Both the position numbers and the translations under genes were made by a program. The notes beneath the pieces are model-generated. The model was not told the DNA's origin. It saw only the letters and a list, made by a program, of their open reading frames with translations, and ran no database searches. Source: Amorphoplanes digitatis (GTDB taxonomy: Bacteria; Actinomycetota; Actinomycetes; Mycobacteriales; Micromonosporaceae). From it: 64,000 nt of DNA. The DNA is taken from contig NZ_JACHNH010000001.1 of the NCBI RefSeq assembly GCF_014205335.1, forward strand, positions 2,908,501 through 2,972,500. Direction: 5' to 3'. Shown here in pieces: positions 1 through 8,586 of this stretch (position 1 is the first letter of the stretch; the number at the start of each line of letters is the position of its first letter).

Positions 1-9
1 GGACGCCGC

Positions 10-786
10 GTGAACCGCCGTTCCGCCGGCGACCGGCTTCGCCGCGTGGCGCCGGTGCTGCTCGCCGCCCACCTCGCCCTGGTCGCCTGCGAGTCGTCGG
101 CCGGCGGTACCCCGGTCGCCTCGGCCGGGTCACCCTCCTCGGCCGCACCGGCCGTCACCTCCGCGGCGCCGTCCCCGTCTCCTGCCCCGGTCAAGCCGAG
201 GATCAGCAAGGCCGGGCTCGCATACTTCTTCACCGTCGCGTTCGGCGCGGAGTACCGCGACAAGGTCAAGGTCATCAAGATGTGGGCCAAGCCCGAGGTC
301 GGCATTCGCGTCCACGGCGGGTCCGCGAAGAGCCGGAGCTGCCTGAACAAGGTCATCTCCGACTTCAACTCGCTCACCGCGACGACCGACCTGAAGCTGA
401 CCAAGGGCGCGGCCGACATCGAGCTCCACTTCGCACCGGTCGCCAAGTTCCGCTCCCTCGAGCCCTGGTACATCTCCGGCAATGACGGCTACGTCGCCGC
501 GCGCTGGGCCGACGGGTACACCATCACCAGCGCGAACGTCCTGATCCGCTCGTCGGGGATCAGCGAGCGCATCCGCTGCCACCTGATCCGGGAGGAACTG
601 ACCCAGGGGATGGGAATGCTGCGGGACTCCGACAAGTACCCAGAGAGCATCTTCTACGGCCAGTACTGGTCGGCGCCGACGCGCTACTCGGCCCTCGACA
701 AGGAGGTCATCCGGCTGCTCTACAGCGGTGCGGTCGGCCCCGGAGACGACAAGGCGCGCGTCAAGAAGGCGGTGACCGTCAGGTGA
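10..786 (+). CDS. DUF2927-type lipoprotein
   Basis: A 258-residue protein of unknown function, probably anchored on the outer face of the membrane. The N-terminus is basic, then hydrophobic, and ends in a lipobox (LVAC, Cys at about residue 27). A Ser/Pro/Ala-rich linker follows to about residue 62. The globular part carries the REELTQGMGMLRDS segment typical of DUF2927 proteins, where a Glu-rich helix resembles a metallopeptidase-like fold. The start is GTG at position 10; the window edge leaves no room to judge its ribosome site. The 3' end overlaps the convergent hydrolase gene by 8 bp. Function is not known. Confidence 0.7.
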   Translation: MNRRSAGDRLRRVAPVLLAAHLALVACESSAGGTPVASAGSPSSAAPAVTSAAPSPSPAPVKPRISKAGLAYFFTVAFGAEYRDKVKVIKMWAKPEVGIRVHGGSAKSRSCLNKVISDFNSLTATTDLKLTKGAADIELHFAPVAKFRSLEPWYISGNDGYVAARWADGYTITSANVLIRSSGISERIRCHLIREELTQGMGMLRDSDKYPESIFYGQYWSAPTRYSALDKEVIRLLYSGAVGPGDDKARVKKAVTVR

Positions 787-1387
787 CCGCGGCCACGAAC
801 TCGTCCATGGCCACGGTCGCGCGCCGGAGGATCTCCGCCGAGTTCGCCGGGTCGTCGTCGGTCTCCATGCCGTGGTCGGCGTCCGGCGCCTCGTAGAACG
901 GCCGGCCGAGGCTCCGGGCCAGCCCGGCGTCCCAGACCGGGTCGGCCGCGCCGCCGACCAGCAGGTACGGCGCGGTGCCGCGGCGCAGCGCGTCCACCGT
1001 CCCGGCGTCGCGCAGCAGCGGGGTCTGCCAGATGGCGGGCAGTTCCCGGTCGGCGGCCAGGCCCGCGGCGAGCGTGCCCATCGACTTGCCGACCAGCAGG
1101 ATCCGCGGCGCCTTCTCGGCGTCGATGATCCGGGTCAGGTGGGCGTGCACGAACGCGCGTAGCTGATCGAACCAGGGATCGAGGTCGTCGCCCTCGCGCT
1201 GCGGCGGCCGCTCGGGCCACCAGACCTCCTGGGTGGTCCAGCCGTGCCGCATCAGCACCGCGCGGGCGAAGTGCAGCAGCGGCCGCCCGGCGGAGTATTC
1301 GTACCCGGGAATCAGGAACGCGACCCGGTCCGGGTCGCCCGCCACCCGGTCCGACAGCGAGGGGTGCGGCCAATAGGTCTCAGTCAT
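779..1387 (-). CDS. Alpha/beta hydrolase family protein
   Basis: A 202-residue cytoplasmic protein of the small alpha/beta hydrolase type. The nucleophile elbow GKSMGT lies near residue 95 and the C-terminal DADHGME supplies the likely catalytic His. There is no signal peptide. The ATG at 1385-1387 is preferred because the longer in-frame extension upstream reads through the neighbouring divergent epimerase region. Substrate cannot be told from sequence. Confidence 0.75.
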   Translation of the reverse strand: MTETYWPHPSLSDRVAGDPDRVAFLIPGYEYSAGRPLLHFARAVLMRHGWTTQEVWWPERPPQREGDDLDPWFDQLRAFVHAHLTRIIDAEKAPRILLVGKSMGTLAAGLAADRELPAIWQTPLLRDAGTVDALRRGTAPYLLVGGAADPVWDAGLARSLGRPFYEAPDADHGMETDDDPANSAEILRRATVAMDEFVAAVT

Positions 1388-1421
1388 CCGGCGATGGTAG
1401 GCAGCCGGGTCACAATGTTCT

Positions 1422-2261
1422 GTGCACAGGCGACGGCAGGCGACGGTGACGGGTACCTCGGGACGCGTCGGCGCGGCGATCGCGGCGGCCCTCGACGCCG
1501 CCGGCTGGGCGGTTCGCGGGGTCGACCGCGTGACCGGGCAATGGACGGGCGTCGTCGGCGACCTGCGGGACCCGGGGGTACGCCGGGCGGCGCTGCACGG
1601 GTGCGACCTCGTGATCCACGCCGCCGCCCTGCACGCACCGCACGTCGGCCGGGTGGACGACGAGGAGTTCCGCGCCGTCAACGTCGGCGCCACCGAGGCG
1701 CTGCTGGAGGAGGCCGGGCGCGCCCGGGTCCGGCGCGTCGTCTACATCAGCAGCACCAGCGTGTACGGGCACGCCCTGGTGCCCACCGATCGGGCGGTGT
1801 GGGTCGACGAGGGTCTCCCGCCGCGACCCCGCGACATCTACGACGAGACGAAGCTGGCCGCCGAGCGGCTCGTCGCGTCGAGCGCCCTGACCCCGGTCGT
1901 CCTGCGCATCGCCCGCTGCTTCCCGGAGCCGCCGCGGACGCTGGCCGTCCACCTGCTGCACCGGGCCGTGGGGTTGTCCGATGTCGCGGCGGCCGCCGTG
2001 CGCGTCGCGGAGCACGACACCGTGGCCGGCACCTTCAACATCGCCGGGCCGTACCCGTTCACCCGCGCGGACTGCCTGCCGCTGCACCGGGACGCGGCCG
2101 GCGTCATCGCCGAGCGGGTGCCCGAGGTCGCCGCGGCGTTCCGGGACAGGAACTGGCCGCTGCCGCGGACCCTCGACCGGATCTACGACTCCGGCGCCGC
2201 CGCGGCGGCCTTCGGATATCGCCCGGTCCACGGCGTTCGTCAGCTGCTCGGCGCGCCGTGA
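1422..2261 (+). CDS. NAD-dependent epimerase/dehydratase (SDR family)
   Basis: A 279-residue extended short-chain dehydrogenase. The Rossmann motif GTSGRVG lies at residues 11-17, the strand-helix LVIHAAALHAP follows, and the catalytic YxxxK is present as YDETK near residue 147, with Ser-Ser-Thr before it. These proteins act on nucleotide sugars or related alcohols. The start is GTG and translation could also begin a few codons later at V9. It is divergent from the hydrolase with only 34 bp between, so both promoters must overlap. The substrate is unknown. Confidence 0.8.
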   Translation: MHRRRQATVTGTSGRVGAAIAAALDAAGWAVRGVDRVTGQWTGVVGDLRDPGVRRAALHGCDLVIHAAALHAPHVGRVDDEEFRAVNVGATEALLEEAGRARVRRVVYISSTSVYGHALVPTDRAVWVDEGLPPRPRDIYDETKLAAERLVASSALTPVVLRIARCFPEPPRTLAVHLLHRAVGLSDVAAAAVRVAEHDTVAGTFNIAGPYPFTRADCLPLHRDAAGVIAERVPEVAAAFRDRNWPLPRTLDRIYDSGAAAAAFGYRPVHGVRQLLGAP

Positions 2262-2553
2262 TCCTTTGCCCGGCATGTCGTCGAGGCGCAGGATCGTCTC
2301 CTCGATCTCCGCGCCGCGGCCGTTGGCGAACCCGCGGTCCGTGCCGGTTATCGCGAATCCCGCCCGGCGCAGCACGCTTATCGATCCCGCGTTGTCGCTC
2401 GCGGCGCGGGCGAACACCGGGCGGACCGGGATCGTCTCCAGGAGCAGGGCGAGCGCCCGGCCGGCGATGCCCTGTCCCCAGTAGGCCCTGTCGATCCAGT
2501 ACGTGACCTCGGTGTCGCCCTCGACGACGAAGCCGATGGGGCAGACTGGGCTG
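2262..2553 (-). pseudogene. GNAT acetyltransferase remnant (C-terminal half)
   Basis: Read on the minus strand, this interval encodes a convincing C-terminal half of a GNAT N-acetyltransferase: IGFVVEGDTEVTYWID, then YWGQGIAGRALALLL (acetyl-CoA binding loop Q/R-x-x-G-x-A-like) and ASDNAGSISVLRRAGF. No N-terminal half is found: further upstream the strand is occupied by the start of the nitronate monooxygenase gene. No stop codon follows the conserved end, and the frame runs on antisense through the epimerase gene to 1410. I read this as a truncated relic. Boundaries are approximate. Confidence 0.6.
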
Positions 2554-3570
2554 ATGCTGCTGGACTCCGCACATCCGGTCGTGGTGGCTCCGATGGCCGG
2601 CGGGCCGTCGACGGCCCGGCTGGTGGCGGCGGCCGCGTCCGCCGGCGCGGCGGGGTTCCTCGCGGCCGGTTACAAGGCGCCGGACGCGGTGGCGCGCGAG
2701 GTGGCGGAGCTGCGCGAGACCGGCCTGCCGTACGGGCTGAACATCTTCGTGCCGTCGCCGCCGCCGGCCGACGTCGCCCCGCTGGAGGAGTACCGGCGGG
2801 TGCTGGAGGCGGAGGCGCGGCGCTACTCGGTCACGCTCCCGCCGCTGCGGCTCGACGACGACGACCACTACGCGGCCAAGGTGGAGCTCGCGGTCGCCGC
2901 CGCCGTGCCGATGGTCAGCTTCACGTTCGGGGTACCCGATCCGGCGGTCGTCGCGGCGCTGCGCGGCGCGGGGTCCGCGGTGCTGGTGACGGTCACCGAC
3001 GTCGGCGAGGCGCGGCGGGCCGCCGCCGCCGGGCCGGACGCGCTGATCGTCCAGGCCGGCGCGGCCGGCGGCCACTCCGCCACGACCTCGCCGTCGGGGT
3101 ACGACGGCTCCTCGACCGCGCCGGAGCTGGTCCGCGCCGTGGCGGCGGCGGTGGGCCTGCCGGTCGTCGCGGCCGGCGGCACCGGCACCGCGGCGGACGT
3201 GCGGCGCCTGCTGGCGGCGGGCGCGGTCGCGGTGCAGGCGGGCACGGTGTTCCTGCTGGCGGGGGAGGCCGGTACCCGGCCGGCGCAGCGCGAGGCGATG
3301 CTCTCCGGGCGGTTCGCGCAGACGGTGGTGACCCGGGCGTTCACCGGCCATCCCGCCCGGGCGCTGCGGAACAGGTTCACCGACGCCTACTCGGCGTGCG
3401 CGCCGATCGGGTATCCCGCGGTGCACCACCTGACCGCGCCGATCCGGGCGGCGGCCGCGGAGCGCGGCGACCCCGAGGCGCTCAATCTGTGGGCGGGCAC
3501 CGCGCACGCCGAGGCCCGGCCCGGCCCGGTGGCCGAGATCCTGTCCCGGCTCAGCGCCGGGGGCTCGTGA
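2554..3570 (+). CDS. Nitronate monooxygenase (NPD/2-nitropropane dioxygenase family)
   Basis: A 338-residue TIM-barrel flavoprotein that oxidises alkyl nitronates using FMN. The opening HPVVVAPMAGGPST, the segment VSFTFGVP, the phosphate-binding region VIVQAGAAGGHSA and the second loop VVAAGGTGTAADVRRLLAAGA are all characteristic. Earlier in-frame starts exist (2503, 2536), but their codons overlap the antisense GNAT remnant and are not conserved-looking, so I begin at the ATG just before the conserved LLDSAHP. The 3' end overlaps the convergent helR by 20 bp. Confidence 0.85.
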   Translation: MLLDSAHPVVVAPMAGGPSTARLVAAAASAGAAGFLAAGYKAPDAVAREVAELRETGLPYGLNIFVPSPPPADVAPLEEYRRVLEAEARRYSVTLPPLRLDDDDHYAAKVELAVAAAVPMVSFTFGVPDPAVVAALRGAGSAVLVTVTDVGEARRAAAAGPDALIVQAGAAGGHSATTSPSGYDGSSTAPELVRAVAAAVGLPVVAAGGTGTAADVRRLLAAGAVAVQAGTVFLLAGEAGTRPAQREAMLSGRFAQTVVTRAFTGHPARALRNRFTDAYSACAPIGYPAVHHLTAPIRAAAAERGDPEALNLWAGTAHAEARPGPVAEILSRLSAGGS

Positions 3571-5707
3571 GGATGGCGAGCTGCCCCGTCGCCCGGGTCA
3601 TCGCGACGTAGCGGTCGACCGCGCCCTCGATGCCGTCGCCGAACCCGTCCGGGTCGACGAGGACGACCAGGTCGAACTCGAGGCCCTTGGACAGCTCCGG
3701 GGTCAGCGACCGGACGCGGGCCGTCGCCTCGAACGTGGGATCGCCGATGACGCAGGCGATGCCCTCGGCGTGCGCGGCGAGCCAGGCGTCGAGGATCGGG
3801 CCCAGCTCCGCGGCGGCCGCGTGCACGACGGGTAGGCCGCCGCTGCGGATCGAGACCGGCACGTTGGCGTCCGGGAGCACGGCCCGGATGACCGGCTCGG
3901 CCTGCGCCATGACCTCCGCCGGCGTCCGGTAGTTGATGCTCAGCGAGGCCAGGTCGATCCGGTCGAGCCCGATCCGCGTCAGCCGCTCCCGCCACGACTC
4001 GGTGAACCCGTGCCGGGCCTGCGCGCGGTCGCCGACGATGGTGAAGCTGCGCGACGGGCAGCGCAGCAGCAGCATCTGCCACTCGGCGTCGGTCAGCTCC
4101 TGCGCCTCGTCGACGACGATGTGCGCGAACGGCCCGGCGAGCCGGTCCGGGTCGGCGCCGGTCGCCACCGTCTCGTCCACCAGGATGTACTGGAGGTCCT
4201 GGTGGCGCAGCATCGTCACCAGGCCGAGGCCGTCGTCGTCGGCGGCGATCAGGTCGTCGACGACCCGGTCCATCTGCTCGCTCTTGGTGGCGACCGCCGC
4301 GTCGAAGCGGCGCCGGCGCCGCGACGCCTCCGGGTCGCCGAGTCGCTGCCGTGCCGCGTCGAGCAGCGGCAGGTCGGACACCGTCCAGGCCCGGGCGTCG
4401 GCGCGCTGGAGCGCCCGCACCTCGTCGCGGTCGAGCCAGGGTGCGCACCTGCGCAGGTAGGCGGGTACCGACCACAGGTCGCCGACGAGGTCCGCCGGGT
4501 CCAGCAGCGGCCAGGCCCGGTTGACCGCCGAGTGCAGCTCCCGGTTGCGCGACAGCGTGCGGCGCAGCTGCTCCTCCGGCTCGTCGCCGTCGTACTTCGC
4601 CACCAGCAGGGTGAGCAGTTCCTCCCAGATCTCGTCGCGCGCCTCGTTGTGCGGGGTGCCGGCGCCGGCCGCCCGGAACGCCTCGGCCCAGTCGTCGGCG
4701 GTCAGCGCGATGTCGGCGTCCTCGGTCGTGACCGTCATGCCCGTGGCGGGCGGCTCCTCGTAGAACCGGACGGCCGCCTCGACCGCCCGCACCACGCTCG
4801 CGGACGACTTCAGGCGGGCCACCTCCGGGTCGGCCTCGACCCCCGCGACGGCGCCCTCGGGCACGAGGTCCCGGACGGTGCAGATCTGCACGTCCTCCTC
4901 GCCGAGGCTGGGCAGGACGTCGGCGACGTAGGCCAGGTAGGGCTGGTGCGGTCCGATGAACAGCACGCCGCCGCGGCGGTGGCCGAGGCGGGGATCGGAG
5001 TAGAGCAGGTAGGCGGTGCGGTGCAGCGCGACGACGGTCTTTCCGGTACCCGGACCGCCGTCGACGACCAGCGCGCCGCGCGATCCGGCCCGGATGATGG
5101 CGTCCTGGTCGGCCTGGATGGTGCCGAGCACGTCGCGCATCCGGGGCGACCGGCTGGCGCCGAGGCTGGCGATGAACGCGGACTGGTCGTCGAGCGCGGC
5201 GCGGTCCTCGAGCCCATCCGGGGTGAACACCTCGTCCCAGTAGTCGCCGATCCGGCCGCGGGTCCAGCGGTACCGGCGGCGGCTGGCCAGGCCCATCGGG
5301 TTGGCGTGCGTCGCGCCGAAGAACGGCTCGGCGACCGGCGAGCGCCAGTCGACGAGCAGCCGGCGGCCCGCGCTGTCGGTGAGGCCGCGCCGCCCGACGT
5401 ACACCGGCTCGGGTTCGTCCGTACCGACCATGCGGCCCAGGCACAGGTCGGCGCCGAAGCGCCGCAGATCCCGAAGGCGGGCGGTCAGCCGGAGGATCTC
5501 CTGGTCCCGGTCCAGCGCCCGCTGCCCGGAGCCGCCGGGCGCCCGGCGTGCGGCGTCGAGGCGGTCGGACAGCTCGGCGGTCAACTGATCGAGGCGCTCG
5601 GCGATGGCCGCGAAGTGTTGCTCGTCGCGGGCGATCAGGGCCGGCTCGGCCTTGGCGGACAGGCGCTCGGGAAGGTCGAACATGCTGGTGCTCAGGCGGC
5701 GGCTCAC
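3551..5707 (-). CDS. helR: RNA polymerase recycling motor ATPase HelR (HelD-like)
   Basis: A UvrD/Rep-like superfamily 1 ATPase of about 718 residues that, in characterised actinobacteria, displaces stalled or rifamycin-bound RNA polymerase from DNA and gives rifampicin tolerance. Visible features: an N-terminal coiled-coil region (residues 10-60), DWRSPVAEPFFGATHANP, Walker A GGPGTGKT near residue 220, VVDEAQELTDAEWQMLL (Walker B), and RARHGFTESWRERL/SINYRTPAE helicase motifs. I choose GTG at 5705-5707 because GGAAGAGG sits 8 nt upstream; an ATG at 5723-5725 is the alternative. The 19-bp inverted repeat at 5770-5788 should make it rifamycin-inducible. Confidence 0.88.
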   Translation of the reverse strand: MSRRLSTSMFDLPERLSAKAEPALIARDEQHFAAIAERLDQLTAELSDRLDAARRAPGGSGQRALDRDQEILRLTARLRDLRRFGADLCLGRMVGTDEPEPVYVGRRGLTDSAGRRLLVDWRSPVAEPFFGATHANPMGLASRRRYRWTRGRIGDYWDEVFTPDGLEDRAALDDQSAFIASLGASRSPRMRDVLGTIQADQDAIIRAGSRGALVVDGGPGTGKTVVALHRTAYLLYSDPRLGHRRGGVLFIGPHQPYLAYVADVLPSLGEEDVQICTVRDLVPEGAVAGVEADPEVARLKSSASVVRAVEAAVRFYEEPPATGMTVTTEDADIALTADDWAEAFRAAGAGTPHNEARDEIWEELLTLLVAKYDGDEPEEQLRRTLSRNRELHSAVNRAWPLLDPADLVGDLWSVPAYLRRCAPWLDRDEVRALQRADARAWTVSDLPLLDAARQRLGDPEASRRRRRFDAAVATKSEQMDRVVDDLIAADDDGLGLVTMLRHQDLQYILVDETVATGADPDRLAGPFAHIVVDEAQELTDAEWQMLLLRCPSRSFTIVGDRAQARHGFTESWRERLTRIGLDRIDLASLSINYRTPAEVMAQAEPVIRAVLPDANVPVSIRSGGLPVVHAAAAELGPILDAWLAAHAEGIACVIGDPTFEATARVRSLTPELSKGLEFDLVVLVDPDGFGDGIEGAVDRYVAMTRATGQLAILTSPRR

Positions 5708-5769
5708 GGCGTCAACCTCTTCCATTTCCGCAGGTTGTGGCCTTGGCCAGCGATTCTGCGGTATGACCC

Positions 5770-5788
5770 GGGTCTTGCCGCAAGCCCC
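5770..5788 (-). promoter_or_regulatory. Rifamycin-associated element (RAE) upstream of helR
   Basis: On the minus strand this reads GGGGCTTGCGGCAAGACCC, an imperfect 19-bp inverted repeat with core CTTGC-G-GCAAG. That is the form described for the RAE found before rifamycin-inactivating genes and helR in actinobacteria. It lies 62 bp upstream of the ATG alternative of helR. Recognition is from memory of the published motif; the pairing of motif and HelR gene makes chance unlikely. Confidence 0.85.
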
Positions 5789-5829
5789 CGGGTCCGCTAT
5801 ACGTTAGAAGTGGAAGAGAGCGTTCTTCC

Positions 5830-6312
5830 CTATCCCGCCGTGGGGTGCTCGGTCACGTTCTGGAGATACAGCGCCTCGCCGAGGGTCTCGATCAGCTGGA
5901 GCTGGGTCTCGAGGTAGTCGACGTGGTGTTCCTCGTCGGCCAGGATCTCCTCGAACACCTTGGCCGACGTGATGTCGCCGATCGACCGCATGTACGCGGC
6001 ACCCTTGCGCAGGCGGTCGACCGCCTCCACCTCGATCGCCATGTCGGCGCGGAACTGCTCCGGCACGGTCTCGCCGATGCGCAGCGGGGAGAGCCGCTGG
6101 TAGTTCGGCAGGGCCTCCAGGAAGAGGATGCGGTCGGTGAGCACCTCGGCGTGGCGCATCTCGTCGATCGACTCGGCGCGGGTGTGCGCGGCGAGCTTGG
6201 TGTAGCCCCAGTTGTCCTGCATCTTGGCGTGCAGGAAGTACTGGTTGATCGCGGTCAGCTCCGCGGTGAGCTGCGCGTTGAGGAACTCGATGACCTGCTT
6301 GTCGCCCTGCAT
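5830..6312 (-). CDS. bfr: Bacterioferritin
   Basis: A 160-residue ferritin-fold subunit that stores iron in a 24-mer with haem between subunits. Ligands of the dinuclear ferroxidase centre are visible: E18 in AELTAINQ, E51 and H54 in IDEMRHAE, E94 in IEVEAVDRL, E127 and H130 in ADEEHHVDYL. The haem-ligating Met (M52) is present in DEMRHAE, which separates true Bfr from non-haem ferritins. It lies 28 bp downstream of bfd and is probably cotranscribed with it, under the iron box at 6562-6580. Confidence 0.95.
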   Translation of the reverse strand: MQGDKQVIEFLNAQLTAELTAINQYFLHAKMQDNWGYTKLAAHTRAESIDEMRHAEVLTDRILFLEALPNYQRLSPLRIGETVPEQFRADMAIEVEAVDRLRKGAAYMRSIGDITSAKVFEEILADEEHHVDYLETQLQLIETLGEALYLQNVTEHPTAG

Positions 6313-6340
6313 GGCTGTACTTTACGTAGTTTGTCCGGAT

Positions 6341-6532
6341 TCATCGTGCTGCGCCGACCGGCGTGTTCGCGGGGGCCTCGGCGTCGATGATCTCGGCGAT
6401 CCGCGGGTGGCAGCTGCCGCACCCGGTGCCGGCGCCGCAGGCCTCGCCGACCGTGTCCTCGCAGCGGGCTCCGCCGCGGACGGCCGCGCGCACCTCGCAT
6501 TCGCGGACGCGGGCGCAGATGCACACGTACAT
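6341..6532 (-). CDS. bfd: Bacterioferritin-associated ferredoxin
   Basis: A 63-residue [2Fe-2S] protein that reduces the haem of bacterioferritin and releases stored iron. The four cluster cysteines are seen as CIC near the N-terminus (C4, C6) and C-x2-C in GTGCGSCHPRI. The start ATG has AGGTGG just upstream on the minus strand. First gene of a bfd-bfr operon. Confidence 0.9.
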   Translation of the reverse strand: MYVCICARVRECEVRAAVRGGARCEDTVGEACGAGTGCGSCHPRIAEIIDAEAPANTPVGAAR

Positions 6533-6561
6533 GTCGCCACCTGCCTGATCTCGGGGTTTAC

Positions 6562-6580
6562 CAAGGGCAGGCTATCCTTA
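6562..6580 (-). promoter_or_regulatory. Putative DtxR/IdeR iron box before bfd-bfr
   Basis: A 19-bp interrupted palindrome (minus strand TAAGGATAGCCTGCCCTTG) matches 12 of 19 positions of the DtxR/IdeR consensus, including the AGG and CCT half-site cores. It is 30 bp before bfd. In mycobacteria IdeR activates bfr when iron is plentiful; whether the box here activates or represses cannot be decided. Confidence 0.6.
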
Positions 6581-6656
6581 TTCGGTGCCGGCGTCGACGG
6601 GTTGCGCCATCCGTCACTCCCGAGATCGGCCGATCCGGCCGCAGGTCAGGACGGGT

Positions 6657-7169
6657 TCAGCCGTCGGATCGGGGTGCCCGCGCCTGGCGCTGGCTCATGC
6701 AGAAGCCGAGATCGTGGTGGATCTTCATGCATTTGTAGATCGCGGTCAAGCGCAGCAGGGCCGGCCCAAGGATGCTCAGGCACGCCAGCGAGCCCAGCGC
6801 GAAGAGCAGTCCGGAGAAGGTGGCCGTGGCGGCCAGCAGCCGCGCCGTGCACTGCGGAGTGTTGAAGACGGCGGTCAGCAGCGACAGGCAGCGCTGTGCG
6901 CCCGCCGCGGTGCCGAGATTGGGGCACAGCCCGCGCAGCAGCTTGAGCGGGTCCACGTCGGAGCCGGCGGCGTTCGGCAGCGCCTTCCGCTCCGCGACGT
7001 CCCGCGCGGCGCGCTGCGGGCCCTCGACGGCGGTCGCCGTTGCGGCGACGGTGACGGCCGCCCGGTCGGCGTCGCCGTTGCGCAACGCGACGCGGGCGAC
7101 CGTGCCCAGCGCGAAGATGACCGCGGCAGCGGTCGCGACGACCAGCAGGCGCCTCCGGAATCGAGCCAT
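6657..7169 (-). CDS. Hypothetical membrane protein
   Basis: A 170-residue protein I do not recognise. Residues 6-26 form a hydrophobic segment after an RFRRR start, and a second long hydrophobic stretch spans roughly residues 108-145, so it is probably a two- or three-pass membrane protein with a loop outside. That loop has three Cys (GLCPN, AQRCLS, TPQCTA) that could pair. The ATG at 7167-7169 is chosen because the open frame upstream runs antisense through the adjacent P-loop gene. No functional context is evident. Confidence 0.5.
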   Translation of the reverse strand: MARFRRRLLVVATAAAVIFALGTVARVALRNGDADRAAVTVAATATAVEGPQRAARDVAERKALPNAAGSDVDPLKLLRGLCPNLGTAAGAQRCLSLLTAVFNTPQCTARLLAATATFSGLLFALGSLACLSILGPALLRLTAIYKCMKIHHDLGFCMSQRQARAPRSDG

Positions 7170-7218
7170 GGCAGGAAGCCTAGGCTCGATATGTGGCAAA
7201 CACGGGCTTTCTTCATGT

Positions 7219-7698
7219 TCACCCCGGCTCGGGCAATGTCCGACGTCTTCGGCGTCCCCCGGTGAGCAGTTTCTCGACGGCGTCGGCCAGTTCGGCCACC
7301 GGGCGGCGGCCGTCGAGCTCGACCGTGGCGCCCCGGCGCAGCAGGGGTTCCACCTCGGCCACGTAACGCTCGATCTCGGCACGCTGCCCGGCCGTCCGCC
7401 CGTACGGGTTGTCCGGCCTGGTCGCCACCCGGTCGAGCAGGACGCTCAGCGGCGCGCTGAGCAGGACCACGTGGTCGAAGCGGCCGTAGAAGCGGCCCTG
7501 ATTCGCCACGGTGCCCGAGACGACCACCCCGGCCCGCTCGGCGAGCAGGGCCGCCATGCGCGCCTCGTCCCACGTGCCGTCCGGCGAGGTCCAGCCCTCG
7601 TAGTCGGTGTCGACGGTCCGGTGGCCGCGACGCGACAACTCGCCGAGCAGCGTGGTCTTGCCCGCACCCGACATGCCGGTCACCAGCACCCGTGCCAC
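7219..7698 (-). CDS. P-loop NTPase, small-molecule kinase-like
   Basis: A 159-residue protein with a Walker A motif GMSGAGKTT at residues 8-16, followed by LLGELSRRGHRTVDTDYEGW, the pattern of shikimate/adenylate-type kinases with the acidic DTD near the substrate site. A lid-like Arg-rich region (RVATRPDNPYGR) is near residue 95. It resembles actinobacterial AAA family or broad-specificity NMP-kinase-like proteins. The phosphate acceptor is unknown. Confidence 0.7.
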   Translation of the reverse strand: MARVLVTGMSGAGKTTLLGELSRRGHRTVDTDYEGWTSPDGTWDEARMAALLAERAGVVVSGTVANQGRFYGRFDHVVLLSAPLSVLLDRVATRPDNPYGRTAGQRAEIERYVAEVEPLLRRGATVELDGRRPVAELADAVEKLLTGGRRRRRTLPEPG

Positions 7699-7875
7699 TC
7701 ACCGAGAGTACGCCGCCGCCACTACTCAATGTGAAGGGCTTGTCGGCTTTTCTGTCGCTCTATCAGGCCGAATGGCCACAGGTATCACGCTGAGCTAGGG
7801 ACGGGGAGGCTCATTACGTAGCGTCGCCGGCGAGCGCCGGGGGTTCCGGGCCCGCTCGGAGAGCAAGGAGCAGGG

Positions 7876-8580
7876 ATGCGCCGCATCGCCGTCATGTTGA
7901 GCACGATGTCGCTCGCCTGCGGGGCCGCGTTCATCGCCTCGCCCGCGCAGGGCGCGCCCGCGTCGACCGCTGCTGTGCGGGCCGTGTCCGTGACCGCGCA
8001 GGTCGCGCAGGTCGCGCAGGCCTCGCGGACGGTCTACCTCACCTTCGACGACGGGCCGTCCGGCACGTGGACACCCCGGTATCTCGACGTGCTCAAGAAG
8101 TACGACGCCAAGGCCACGTTCTTCACCACCGGGCAGAACGCCAAGGCGCACCCCGGGCTCACCGCCCGCATCGACCGCGAGGGACACCTGCTGGCCAACC
8201 ACACCTGGAGCCACCCGAACCTGACAAAGCTCGGCAAGGCCAAGGTCAAGAGCCAGCTCACCCGTACGCAGAGCGCGCTCGGCCGGCACCGGAGCGGGTG
8301 CATGCGGCCGCCGTACGGCGCCACCAACTCCTCGGTGCGGCGCTGGACCAAGGAGGTCGGGCTCAGGACGGTGCTCTGGGACCTCGACACCCGCGACTGG
8401 GAGAACTCGCAGACGTCGAACGGCATCTACAACCGGGTCATCCGCAACGTGCACAACGGGTCGATCGTGCTCATGCACGACGGTGGGGACTCCCAGCGCG
8501 ACTCCCTGGCGGCCCTCAAGCGGATCCTGCCGAAGCTGAAGGCCAAGGGATACACCTTCAAGATCCTGCCCGGCTGCTGA
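7876..8580 (+). CDS. Secreted polysaccharide deacetylase (NodB/CE4)
   Basis: A 234-residue secreted enzyme that removes acetyl groups from peptidoglycan or chitin-like polymers. A signal peptide occupies about residues 1-30. The NodB domain shows all five motifs: TFDDGPSG (catalytic and metal Asp), HTWSHPN (zinc His pair), RPPYGA, DLDTRDW, and LMHDGG with the catalytic His. The AAGGAG ribosome site 8 nt ahead supports the ATG. It is convergent with the dipeptidase gene, another cell-wall enzyme. Confidence 0.88.
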   Translation: MRRIAVMLSTMSLACGAAFIASPAQGAPASTAAVRAVSVTAQVAQVAQASRTVYLTFDDGPSGTWTPRYLDVLKKYDAKATFFTTGQNAKAHPGLTARIDREGHLLANHTWSHPNLTKLGKAKVKSQLTRTQSALGRHRSGCMRPPYGATNSSVRRWTKEVGLRTVLWDLDTRDWENSQTSNGIYNRVIRNVHNGSIVLMHDGGDSQRDSLAALKRILPKLKAKGYTFKILPGC

Positions 8581-8586
8581 CGGCCG

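Noticed and set aside
1410..2417. A 335-codon minus-strand frame as a full gene
   Set aside because: Only its first 50 or so codons look like protein (GNAT relic); the rest is antisense to the epimerase.
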